A stretch of 64,000 nucleotides of DNA from Allobosea sp. OK403 (GTDB taxonomy: Bacteria; Pseudomonadota; Alphaproteobacteria; Rhizobiales; Beijerinckiaceae): positions 57,610 to 121,609 of the forward strand of contig NZ_FOQV01000014.1 of the NCBI RefSeq assembly GCF_900113835.1, in the 5' to 3' direction. Position 1 is the stretch's first letter. The number at the start of each line of letters is the position of its first letter. Both the position numbers and the translations under genes were made by a program. Below, one piece after another: positions 15,924-23,785 of this stretch. Under the pieces are notes generated by a model, which saw only the letters and a program-made list of their open reading frames with translations, did not search any database and was not told the origin of the DNA.

Positions 15924-17116
15924 GCTCGCCATGCCAAGTGATGAATGGCCGTCGTAAAATCCGCATGCACAATGCAGCCTGTGCCGATTACCATCTTGAG
16001 GTCTTCATAGGCCACAGTCTGGGCAAATCCATAAACCGGTTTCCCAAGGGCTCGGGCATATCCCACTTCGAAGAGTGTGCCACTATCCAAACCTTCGAGC
16101 ACCGCGAATACGACATCACAACGCTCCAGAGCAGCAATGTCAGCTGGAGCGACTTCGCCTGCAGGCCCAGGCCCGATGTCATGAAAGGGCGAGAAAACCG
16201 TCATGCCGACATCGCTTAAGCAGTGCTTTGCTTCTTCAATCAACCAGCGTTGAGACATGCTGAAAAACGGTCCTGCGAGATAGACCTCGCCGGGTTGCGC
16301 TACGAGCTCAATGCGTGAAGAAGCTTCCAACTGCTGCGGCGAGCGTGATGGAAGCGCCCTTGTTCCGACATAGTCGGAGACCGCTAGCGAGGCCAAGTTT
16401 GCAGCCTCAGCGGCGATCCTACCCTCGACACCCCAGCAAGCAGCAAACGTTGCAGCAAAGACGTCGCCACTTCCTATGGTGAAGGCGCCATCCGAGCGAT
16501 AAGCCGGCACTGTTTCGACGGCACCGTCACGGTGGACGATCGTCGCTCCTTCTGCCCCACATTTCACGACCACGACTTCCGCTTTTTCCGCTGAAATGAT
16601 CGACTGAGCAGCGGCTATAATGTTTTCGGCGCGGCCCATCGCCAGGATCTCGCTTCGATTAGCGACCACAGCCAAGCGCTCGGCCCGGCTCCCATTGGCG
16701 CTAAATTGTTCGGGAGAGAAGGCGGATTGCGGATCGTAAACACATGTGTTTGCAGACACCCTCGCGGTGCCCTCTAGCATCCCAAAGCGAAGCACGGTTT
16801 TCCCTTCGACCAGAAGCGGAGGGAGTGCGCTGATCTGCACCAAAGCAGGCCTGATCACCGGAACCGATAACGGATGCACATAGTCGAACGTGATCCTTTG
16901 CGGCGCTGGCTCGGGAACGAAATCAAACCCGTACATTTGTGCATACGATTGAAAGTGAGCAGCAACTTCCGTGGCAGCATATGTTCGAAGCGTGACGGGA
17001 AAAGCCATTTCGGCCACTGCCGCAGCGGCTCGACCTCCAGAGCCATACACTTGATCCCAATATGGCCACGAGCAACGTTCGCGGTACACGCCACCAGCCA
17101 CGACAAAGTTCGTCAC
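15920..17116 (-). CDS. PfkB-family kinase fused to nucleoside 2-deoxyribosyltransferase
   Basis: 398 residues with two domains. Residues 1-260 are a ribokinase/PfkB kinase: a GG motif near 27, and FTIGSGDVFAATFA with catalytic D218. Residues 278-398 are a nucleoside 2-deoxyribosyltransferase: VYLAGPFF, FSPFHDIGPGP, RCDVVFAVLEGLDSGT with D334 and D344, and nucleophile E350 in FEVGYARALGKP. Both active sites look intact. Together they could swap a base on a (deoxy)nucleoside and phosphorylate the sugar. The gene overlaps both neighbours by four bases (ATGA), upstream the small Gly-rich gene and downstream QueC. A deazaguanine nucleoside is the obvious candidate product; that is inference. Confidence 0.88.
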   Translation of the reverse strand: MTNFVVAGGVYRERCSWPYWDQVYGSGGRAAAAVAEMAFPVTLRTYAATEVAAHFQSYAQMYGFDFVPEPAPQRITFDYVHPLSVPVIRPALVQISALPPLLVEGKTVLRFGMLEGTARVSANTCVYDPQSAFSPEQFSANGSRAERLAVVANRSEILAMGRAENIIAAAQSIISAEKAEVVVVKCGAEGATIVHRDGAVETVPAYRSDGAFTIGSGDVFAATFAACWGVEGRIAAEAANLASLAVSDYVGTRALPSRSPQQLEASSRIELVAQPGEVYLAGPFFSMSQRWLIEEAKHCLSDVGMTVFSPFHDIGPGPAGEVAPADIAALERCDVVFAVLEGLDSGTLFEVGYARALGKPVYGFAQTVAYEDLKMVIGTGCIVHADFTTAIHHLAWRA

Positions 17117-17499
17117 GTCGGCTGCACCTGGACGTCGATCAGCCCCCCAGCAATAGAGAGCACGACAACATCATACTGCACGCCACTGATGAGACATTGG
17201 ATGAGCTGAGGCATCGACTGGGATGTAATGGCGCCAAGCGTCAAATCCCGCGCTGTTTTCACCAGCAGTCGTTTCGGTGGCCCTGCCTCATACGCCAATC
17301 GCAAAACGTCGTTTGGTCGCAGTGTCGCCGCAACAGTTGCGTCGGGAGAATTGATCTTTGTTCGCTCGATAATGTTGCACGGCGTGTCGACACCTCCACC
17401 TGCACCGCCACCTGAGCCTGATTTCGAAGGAATAGCCACCGGATGAGCAGCCGGGCGAAGTGGCTTGTCATCTTCATCACTGTTGCCACTGCTAGACAT
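17113..17499 (-). CDS. Small Ser/Gly-rich protein heading the QueC operon
   Basis: 128 residues. The first 45 are low-complexity and flexible (MSSSGNSDEDDKP, then SGSGGGAGGG). The rest is a compact beta-rich domain, LRPNDVLRLAYEAGPPKR ... SIAGGLIDVQVQP. I do not recognise a family. GGGGGAAG precedes the ATG at 17499. It is the first gene of the four-gene operon and overlaps the kinase-transferase by an ATGA. A flexible tail on a small domain next to a QueC-like enzyme recalls the small QatB-type partner in Qat systems. It could be the acceptor that is modified, or a regulator; this is speculation from context. Confidence 0.75.
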   Translation of the reverse strand: MSSSGNSDEDDKPLRPAAHPVAIPSKSGSGGGAGGGVDTPCNIIERTKINSPDATVAATLRPNDVLRLAYEAGPPKRLLVKTARDLTLGAITSQSMPQLIQCLISGVQYDVVVLSIAGGLIDVQVQPT

Positions 17500-18244
17500 G
17501 CGCGCTTCCCCCGACCCACATTCTGCAACACTGAATACACAACCCTACGTTAGTGAAAAGTCCCCCCGCCGCGAATTCCGCGTTAGTTGGGTCATCAAGC
17601 TGGCCCCGACGATCTGGCTCAGCCTCGCGGTGATGGACGGCAGGCTCCATCGCCAAGCGTCGCACCAATCCGGCGACAGGCGCATCAGCGGCGCCGGGAT
17701 GCCGAACCGGGACGACCAGCCACCCTCCCCTTCATCTATGCGGATGAGCCCAGCTCAAGAAGCTCGGCAAGGATGATCAGCGCGGCCGCTTTGCCCTCCC
17801 GCCGCTCAAGCGCCGTTTCCGGGGCCTCCATCTCGACGATGCCGGCTGCCGCGGCTTCCAGGCCCATTACGTCATAGCTGGTAAGGCCTTCGTCGTGCCG
17901 CCGCCCGGCGCGGCGCGCTTCGGGATTGACGCTTCGCCGACCCGACAGGGTCGTCGGCGATGAAGACGCCAATATCAGCCGGACCACACCGCTCTCAAAC
18001 TCCCATCAAAATCCCCGGGAAAGCACCTTCACAGGCACTCAAAACCCCGGCCATCGCCATTCCCGAAGCTCTCCCAATCTTCTGCCGAAGGTTGTGAGAA
18101 ACGCGACATCTTCTGCTTGCAATGGCAGCAGGCCGCCGATCTTACGCGCCGTTCCCCGTCTAATCTCGTCAGGCCAGCGGGCATAGCGTCGATGCGAAGA
18201 CGGAGCGCCCGATCGTCGATCGCGGCAGATTGCGGAGAGCGGTT
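17500..18244. other. Right edge of the island, remnants only
   Basis: High G+C returns at about 17.57 kb. On the minus strand, codon-like text remains: an open stretch at 17736-17987 and, before it, a frame reading RFGIPAPLMRLSPDWCDAWR near 17.7 kb. Neither has a start site or recognised family. From 17990 to 18230 I see nothing. No tRNA or integrase marks the edge. Confidence 0.5.
17736..17987 (-). pseudogene. Open remnant of an unknown gene
   Basis: 83 codons from a GTG, ending in ALERREGKAAALIILAELLELG. The ending loosely resembles the C-terminus of the phage-type protein at 46785-47324 (FRVTAALLILAEYLGL), so this may be the tail of a related gene. No ribosome site. Kept only because base use looks coding. 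Confidence 0.3.
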
Positions 18245-19357
18245 TTGAGTGTCGATGACGATGCCGGTCTTGCTGGCGATGCGGGCCGGTCCATCCGGGC
18301 CAGCAGGGCGTGCGAGCCCGCCCCGGTCGCGCTGGACGCCTATTTTCGCGATGCCGCAGCAGTGCTGGCGGCGCCGCCGAGCGTCGTCGCGGATGGCGTG
18401 CTGGCCGATCTGCTGGCGCGGCATTATGGCCTGTCCGGCGAGATCACGACCTTGTCGTCCGAAGTCGAATGCACGGCCGAGGTCGCGCTTGGCGATGGCC
18501 GGCGCTTGATCCTCAAGACCTCGCGGCGGCCCGAGGCGGTCGAAAGCTTCCGTTTCCAGTCGGCCGCGATCGCCACGGTCGCCGGCGCGGCCGGGTTCGT
18601 CGCGCCGCTTGTCCTGCCGACCGGCGGCGGCGGGCTGATGTTCGCGCAGGACGGCGTCTGCGGCTATCTGCAGACCCGCCTGGAGGGCACGCCCATGCAT
18701 CGGGTGGCGCGGTCGCCCGATCTGCTGCGCGATGTCGGCTCCGCGCTCGGACGGCTCGATCTCGCCTTGAGCCGGCGCGAGCTGCCGGCGATGCACCGGC
18801 CTGTGCTCTGGCATGTCCGATGCTGGCCGCGCCTGATGGAGCTGCAACGCTATCTGCCGGCCGGGCCGGTCGCCGACGAGGTTGCCCGCTCGATGCGCGA
18901 CTATGAAGGCGAGATCGCGCCCGCGATCGGCAGCGTGCCCTGGCAGATCGCTCATAACGACCCGAGCCCGTTCAATACGCTGGTGAGCGAGGATGGCATC
19001 GCCTTCATCGATTTCGGCGATGGCTGCTGGGGGCCCAGGATCCAGGACCTCGCCATCGCGGCGAGCCATCTGGTGAGCGACCCTGCCCTGCCGCTCGGCG
19101 GCGCGGAGCATCTGATTGCCGGCTATGCCGCGGCGCTGCCGCTTTCGACCGATGAAGCGCGATTGCTCGTCGGGCTGATGCGCGCGCGCCAGAGCGCCCT
19201 GATCCTGATCAATTACTGGCGCGCGCACCTGTTTCCCGGGAATGCCGACTACATCAAGAAGAACGTCGCCCGGGCCGAACAGGGCCTGGCCATCCTCGCC
19301 CCGCTCGACCCCGCCAGGGAGCGGGCAGCCGTCATGGAGGCGGCGGCGATGTCGTAG
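18245..19357 (+). CDS. APH/choline-kinase-type phosphotransferase, hydroxylysine-kinase-like
   Basis: 370 residues of the aminoglycoside phosphotransferase fold. The N-lobe lysine is in RLILKTS; the catalytic loop is IAHNDPSPFNTLV and the metal site is FIDFGDG, near residues 240-265. The TTG start at 18245 is chosen for GGAGAG five bases upstream; no ATG fits. The next gene, 81 bases on, is a class III PLP enzyme with phospho-lyase features. That pairing matches kinase plus phospho-lyase pairs that degrade 5-hydroxylysine (HYKK/PHYKPL in animals) or other amino alcohols: phosphorylate the hydroxyl, then eliminate phosphate and ammonia. Resistance to an antibiotic is less likely. Substrate not established. 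Confidence 0.78.
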   Translation: MSVDDDAGLAGDAGRSIRASRACEPAPVALDAYFRDAAAVLAAPPSVVADGVLADLLARHYGLSGEITTLSSEVECTAEVALGDGRRLILKTSRRPEAVESFRFQSAAIATVAGAAGFVAPLVLPTGGGGLMFAQDGVCGYLQTRLEGTPMHRVARSPDLLRDVGSALGRLDLALSRRELPAMHRPVLWHVRCWPRLMELQRYLPAGPVADEVARSMRDYEGEIAPAIGSVPWQIAHNDPSPFNTLVSEDGIAFIDFGDGCWGPRIQDLAIAASHLVSDPALPLGGAEHLIAGYAAALPLSTDEARLLVGLMRARQSALILINYWRAHLFPGNADYIKKNVARAEQGLAILAPLDPARERAAVMEAAAMS

Positions 19358-19438
19358 AGTGCCGTGATTTTGCCTATGCAGGCGTCGTCGGGCGCCTCAC
19401 ACCGGATTGCCCCCGCATTACTGAACAGGTTGAAGCTC

Positions 19439-20776
19439 ATGTCCGTTGATCTCATGCCCAACCGCTACAGGCCGGGTGAGGCCGATATCGCGCCACGCGA
19501 TGCGGCCCTGATCGCCCGCCGCGACGCGGTGCTCGGCTCGTCCTATCGCCTGCAATATCGCCGGCCGGTTCACTTCGTGCGCGGTGAAGGGATGTGGCTC
19601 TACGACCCCGATGGCCGCGCCTATCTCGATTTCTACAATAATGTTCCCTCTCTCGGTCATTGCCACCCCGAGGTGAACGCGGCCATGGCGGCGCAGGCCG
19701 GCCGGATCAGCGCGAATACGCGCTATCTCGAACCGCAGCTGGTCGATTACGCCGAGCGGCTCGTCGCGACCTTCCCCGGGGAGCTCGACCGGGTCGTCTT
19801 CACCTGCACGGGAAGCGAATCCAACGACCTCGCGCTCCGGATCGCCAGGCTCGTCAGCGGGAATGAGGGCGTGATCGTCTCGTCCTACGCCTATCACGGC
19901 ACGAGCGCGGCGGTGGCAATGGTCTCGCCCAATCTCGGCGAGGCCGTGCAGCTCAGCCCCTCCGTGCGCATGGTCGAGCTGCCGGGCCCCGCCGGCATCC
20001 CGGATGCGCAGGCAGCCGCATTCTTCGAAGCGCAGGTGCGGGCCGCGATCAAGGATCTGAACCGGCGCGGCATCGGCGTTGCGGCTCTGTTGATCGACAG
20101 CATCTTTTCCAGCGACGGTGTCTGGGTCGATCCTCCCGGCTTCATCGCCGGCGCGGTCGCGGCGGTGCGCGAGGCCGGCGGTCTTTTCATCGCCGACGAG
20201 GTTCAGCCCGGTTTCGGCCGCACCGGCGCGCATATGTGGGGCTTCGAGCGGCATGGCATCGCGCCTGACCTTGCCACGCTTGGCAAGCCCATGGGCAACG
20301 GCTTCCCGATCGGCGCGGTCGTCGGGCGCCATGCCGCGATGGACCGTTTCGGCGCCACGGCCCGGTACTCGAATACATTCGCCGGAAATACCGTCGGCAT
20401 CGCCACCGCCGATGCGGTGTTGACGGTTCTGCAACGAGACCGGATCCCTGAGAACGCGCTCGCCATGGGCGCGCGCCTGAACGCGGGCTTGGAGCAGCTT
20501 TCAAGCCGCCAGGCGGGCATCCGGGCCGTGCGCCATGCCGGCCTGTTCTTCGGCATCGATATCGGCCTCGAGGGCATGGCCGCCGCCCAGCGCCGCGCCA
20601 TGGCCTTGAACGTCGTCAATGCCCTGCGCGATGACGGCGTTCTGATCAGCACCACGGGTGCGAATGAAGACACGCTCAAGGTGCGCCCGCCGCTGATCTG
20701 CGAGGCGGCTCATGTCGATCGCTTCCTCCAGGCGCTCCAGGACGCGCTGGGCGCTGCCGCCCCACAGGGGGCTTGA
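19439..20776 (+). CDS. Class III aminotransferase-fold phospho-lyase
   Basis: 445 residues, PLP-dependent fold type I. Features: YDPDGRAYLDFYNN near 55, FTCTGSESNDLALRIAR near 120, IADEVQPGFGRTG near 250 and the PLP lysine in LGKPMGNGFPIGAV near 280. GKPMGNG around the lysine is typical of ethanolamine-phosphate and phosphohydroxylysine phospho-lyases (AGXT2L1/L2 type) rather than ordinary transaminases. The product would be an aldehyde, ammonia and phosphate. The ATG at 19439 is preferred over earlier in-frame codons because conserved sequence begins soon after and AGG lies upstream. The neighbouring kinase supplies the phosphorylated amino alcohol; the Lrp-type regulator follows. Confidence 0.82.
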   Translation: MSVDLMPNRYRPGEADIAPRDAALIARRDAVLGSSYRLQYRRPVHFVRGEGMWLYDPDGRAYLDFYNNVPSLGHCHPEVNAAMAAQAGRISANTRYLEPQLVDYAERLVATFPGELDRVVFTCTGSESNDLALRIARLVSGNEGVIVSSYAYHGTSAAVAMVSPNLGEAVQLSPSVRMVELPGPAGIPDAQAAAFFEAQVRAAIKDLNRRGIGVAALLIDSIFSSDGVWVDPPGFIAGAVAAVREAGGLFIADEVQPGFGRTGAHMWGFERHGIAPDLATLGKPMGNGFPIGAVVGRHAAMDRFGATARYSNTFAGNTVGIATADAVLTVLQRDRIPENALAMGARLNAGLEQLSSRQAGIRAVRHAGLFFGIDIGLEGMAAAQRRAMALNVVNALRDDGVLISTTGANEDTLKVRPPLICEAAHVDRFLQALQDALGAAAPQGA

Positions 20777-20832
20777 GGCCAGGATCTGCGTCGGGGCGTC
20801 GCCGCTGCGCCGATCTCAAGCGCGTTGCCCTT

Positions 20833-21065
20833 AGAGCCTGGCCTGAAATGAAGCCAATGATTTCAAGGGCTCTGTCTCGATCACCTATGCGCCGTCATCC
20901 TGGGCGAAGCGAAGCTTCGTCCCGGGATCCATCGTAGAGTTCCGGAGCCCTACGATGGATCCCGGAGCTGCGCCGCTGACGCGGCTTGTCCAGGATGACG
21001 GCGCGGGGGATAATGAGCGATCGGAAGCCATTGATATCGCTTGGTTCATTTCAAGCCAGGCTCTC
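20833..21065. repeat. Composite palindromic repeat
   Basis: Outer arms AGAGCCTGGC...TGAAATGAA and TTCATTTCAAGCCAGGCTCT pair almost perfectly over about 20 bases. Inside is a REP unit (GTCATCCTGGGCGAAGC ... CTTGTCCAGGATGACGG). The same modules recur at 56262-56450 and 61143-61265. The whole 20777-21221 gap has no gene. Confidence 0.75.
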
Positions 21066-21221
21066 ACCAGGATCATGCAGGGCGTCCGACACTTGCGCAG
21101 CCGGTCGAACGCCCTCAGCATCCCACCTCCCCTGGGGTCGGTCGATCAGCGCGGCTCACAGGGATTCGAGGCGGCGATCATGCAGCGCGTGCGCGCTTCA
21201 CGATCCAGAGAACGTAAGCGC

Positions 21222-21713
21222 ATGGAAACCGCAGTTTCACTCGATTGGCTCGACATCAAGCTGCTCGATCACATCCAGCGAAACGGCCATTGTTCGAATG
21301 TCGAGCTGTCGGCTGCCGTGGGCCTCTCGCCCAGCCCCTGCCTCGCCCGGGTGAAACGTCTCTGTGAAGCCGGGGTGATCCGGGGCTACGACGCCAATAT
21401 CGCATTGGAGAAGCTGGGCAATTTCATCACGGTTTTCAGCGAGATCACCATCAGCGAACACCGGCGCGACAGCTTTCGCCTGTTCGAGGAGGCGGCCGAG
21501 ACACTGCCGGAGATCACCGAATGCTACAATGTCAGCGGTGGCTGCGATTATATCCTGAAGATCATCGTCGAGAGCATGTCACGATTCAGCGCGATCAGAG
21601 ATCACATGCTCGAGCTCGATGTCGGCATCATCAAGTTCTCGAACAGGATCGTCCTGAGAAAGCCGTTCGAGACACGGACCGTCCCGCTGCGACATCTGGC
21701 GCCGAAGCGCTAG
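21222..21713 (+). CDS. Lrp/AsnC-family regulator
   Basis: 163 residues, the normal Lrp length. The HTH is at about 8-55 (LDIKLLDHIQRNGHCSNVELSAAVGLSPSPCLARVKRL) and the RAM ligand domain follows (VTECYNVSGGCDYILKI-type segment, FSNRIVLRKPFE). I chose the ATG at 21222 because earlier in-frame codons run through a palindromic repeat. It follows the kinase and phospho-lyase genes on the same strand and probably senses the amino compound they degrade. Confidence 0.85.
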   Translation: METAVSLDWLDIKLLDHIQRNGHCSNVELSAAVGLSPSPCLARVKRLCEAGVIRGYDANIALEKLGNFITVFSEITISEHRRDSFRLFEEAAETLPEITECYNVSGGCDYILKIIVESMSRFSAIRDHMLELDVGIIKFSNRIVLRKPFETRTVPLRHLAPKR

Positions 21714-21743
21714 CGCGGTTTTCGATCTGGGCGAAACACAGAC

Positions 21744-21869
21744 CGTCATTGCGAGAAGCGAAGCGACGAAGCAATCCAGGAGGACGTAGAGCTCTGCCGT
21801 TTCTGGATTGCTTCGCGGAGCCTGTACTCGGGCTTGCCGAAGGCAAGACCCGGGTGCTCGCAATGACGG
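21744..21869. repeat. Palindromic repeat (CATTGCGAG type)
   Basis: GTCATTGCGAGAAGCG...GAAGCAATCCAGG pairs with CTGGATTGCTTCG ... CTCGCAATGACGG. It fills most of the gap 21714-22017 between the convergent Lrp and HAD genes, where it may act as a bidirectional terminator. Confidence 0.75.
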
Positions 21870-22017
21870 TTCAGTCAGATCGAAATCCGCGCTGGATTTC
21901 TACTCAGCGGATTGACGGGGCCTCGTCGGGATCACACGGCAGGGCGTTTCCGACGGCGGCATCGTGAGGGATGCCGCCGCCATCAGGACAAGGGATTGAA
22001 CGGACGCGTTTTTGGCT

Positions 22018-22689
22018 TCAGAGGCCGAACACCCCTGGCAGACCGCCGATGTCGCGGATCTCGACATAGCCGTAATAGGGGTTTGGCGGCTCATGGCCGC
22101 GATTCACCCAGACCTTGTGTTTGATGCCGAGATCATGCGCCGACATCAGGTCGTAACGGAACGAGGAGGAGACGTGGCAGATGTCCTCGGGCCCGCAGCC
22201 GAGCTGGTCGAGCATGTATTCGAAGGCCTTGAAGCGCGGCTTGTAGGCGCCGGCCTGCTGCGCCGTGTAGACGGCATGGAAGGGCGCGCCGAGCCTTGCG
22301 ACATTGTGCGGAATCTGCTCGTCCATCGCGTTGGAGAGGATGACGAGGGGGATCTCCCTGGCCACCTTGGCGAGGCCGGCGGGCACATCCGCGTGCGGGC
22401 CCCAGCTCGGGACCTGCTCATAGACCCAGCGCGCATCCTCGGGGCGGAACGCGACGCCGTTGCGACGGCAGGTCTGCTCGAGCGCGTTGTAGACGATCGC
22501 CTCGTAGGGCTTCCAGTCACCCATCACCTCATCGAGGCGGTAGGCCGAGAAGTCATCGATGAACTTGCGCATGGCGGGCTCGGCCAGCGTTGCGCCGTAA
22601 AGCGCGCGCGCAGCGTCCGCCATCGCGAAATAGATCAGGGTCCCGTGGCAATCGAAGGTGACGTATTTGGGTTTGATGACATCCATCAT
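22018..22689 (-). CDS. HAD-family hydrolase, haloacid dehalogenase type II-like
   Basis: 223 residues. Motif I is FDCHGTL, with the nucleophile Asp but no second Asp; phosphatases of the superfamily need that second Asp, whereas 2-haloacid dehalogenases have a non-acidic residue there (DAYGTL). Motif II is ILSNAM, the motif III lysine is in GAYKPRFKAF, and motif IV is SSSFRYDLMSAHDLG. This supports hydrolysis of 2-haloalkanoates or a related C-X bond at the cytoplasmic active site. GGAG five bases upstream supports the start. Convergent with the Lrp gene. True substrate unknown. Confidence 0.8.
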   Translation of the reverse strand: MMDVIKPKYVTFDCHGTLIYFAMADAARALYGATLAEPAMRKFIDDFSAYRLDEVMGDWKPYEAIVYNALEQTCRRNGVAFRPEDARWVYEQVPSWGPHADVPAGLAKVAREIPLVILSNAMDEQIPHNVARLGAPFHAVYTAQQAGAYKPRFKAFEYMLDQLGCGPEDICHVSSSFRYDLMSAHDLGIKHKVWVNRGHEPPNPYYGYVEIRDIGGLPGVFGL

Positions 22690-23131
22690 CGCTGCTCCTG
22701 GCTGGCGAAGCGATCAGCCTCGCTTCCGCTGCGATCATAGTGTCCGGCGACCTTGCGGCCGGGCCTGTATCGCGACCATGTCGAGCAGGAATTGCCGCAG
22801 ATAATTGCCGTCGCAGCAGATCGTTTGCCTGTCCGGACGGGGCTGCGCCGATGGAATGGCGGTGTTCTGGAGTGGTGGGCTTCTGGAGTGGAGGTCTTCT
22901 GGCGTGGTAGTCTTGCCGCAATCCCGGCGAGGTCGCTCCGCGCCGGCGGCCTGTCGCAAAGCGCGCCGCCTGGAAGCCTGGCGCGCCGCCCTCGCGCCGG
23001 TCGCGCTAGAGCCGTTTCCGATCCAGTTGGATCGTTCAACAGCTCTAGCTCTTTGTTTTAACGCGTTTTCTCCGCGCAAACGCTTCGCGTTTGTCGCGGG
23101 GGAACCGGTCTCCACTTCGCTCGAAAAGGCT
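22690..23131. other. Intergenic stretch with short repeats
   Basis: It contains three 16-bp imperfect tandem units at 22865-22912 (TTCTGGAGTGGTGGGC, TTCTGGAGTGGAGGTC, TTCTGGCGTGGTAGTC) and a degenerate RIME-like palindrome at about 23007-23136. The latter has AGAGCCGTTTCCGATCC near its left end and an inverted GGCTCTA at its right. I see no gene. Confidence 0.6.
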
Positions 23132-23785
23132 CTAGTCCCGATCCGGGGCGCCGAGCGGGAAGTAGTGGCGGAAGCGCCGCGCCTCCTCCACCGCGCGGGC
23201 AAAGGACGGCCGTTGCAGCAGGCGGGCGCGATAGGCCAGGAGATGGCCGTAATGCGCAGGAATGCGATACGTCCAGTCGGCATAGAACAGCGAAGGCGCG
23301 GCGGCGCAGTCGGCCAGCGTGAATGTCTCGCCCACCGCCCAACTGCGCCCCTGCATGCGCTGGTCGAGCCAGGCATAGCTGGTGTCCAGCATCTTGCGCG
23401 CTTCCTCGACGCCGTAAGGGTCGCGGCTCCCAGGCGGGCGCAGCGCGTCGTGGACGAATTTGCCCTGGGGCGTCATGACGTAATTGTCGAAGAAGCGGTC
23501 GAGCGTGCGCGCCTCGAGGGCGAGGTCGGGATCCGCGGGGATCAGCTTCACCGGCCCTGGATGATGCAGCTCGAGATATTCGATGACGATGGAGGCCTCC
23601 AGCACGACGCGGCCATCGTCGCGCAGGATCGGGAAGCGCTTCATCGGCCACAGCGCTGCGAGCTCCTCGCTCACGCCGGGATCCTCCAGCATCCGGTAGG
23701 TGAACGGGATCTCGTTTTCGTAGAAGGCGATGAGCGCCTTCTGGCAGTAGGACGAGAACGGATGGGCGAAGAGTTCGAGCGTCAT
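23132..23785 (-). CDS. Glutathione S-transferase family protein
   Basis: 217 residues. The N-terminal thioredoxin-like domain has SSYCQKALIAFYENEIPF (about 10-27) and VLEASIVIEYLE near 62 (the glutathione gamma-glutamyl site, S-I/V after E). The helical C-terminal domain has the FTLADCAAAPSLFYAD capping motif. Last gene of the leftward ArsR-SRPBCC-GST operon, overlapping the SRPBCC gene by four bases. Probably cytoplasmic conjugation or isomerisation of an electrophile. Confidence 0.85.
   Translation of the reverse strand: MTLELFAHPFSSYCQKALIAFYENEIPFTYRMLEDPGVSEELAALWPMKRFPILRDDGRVVLEASIVIEYLELHHPGPVKLIPADPDLALEARTLDRFFDNYVMTPQGKFVHDALRPPGSRDPYGVEEARKMLDTSYAWLDQRMQGRSWAVGETFTLADCAAAPSLFYADWTYRIPAHYGHLLAYRARLLQRPSFARAVEEARRFRHYFPLGAPDRD

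Noticed and set aside
13919..17499. Type IV CBASS or Dpd DNA-modification cluster
   Set aside because: QueC-like and OGG-like proteins fit, but there is no CD-NTase, TGT/DpdA homologue or CBASS effector in the window, so neither name is justified.
14644..17499. Azole-forming RiPP cluster based on the SagB-like protein
   Set aside because: No YcaO/SagCD cyclodehydratase or leader-like precursor; QueC and deoxyribosyltransferase genes do not belong to such clusters.
17587..17877. Plus-strand small gene at the island's right edge
   Set aside because: No ribosome site, and the minus strand over the same bases looks more coding-like; treated as remnant DNA.
18029..19228. 399-codon open frame on the minus strand
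   Set aside because: Antisense to the APH-type kinase whose HND and DFGD motifs are on the plus strand.
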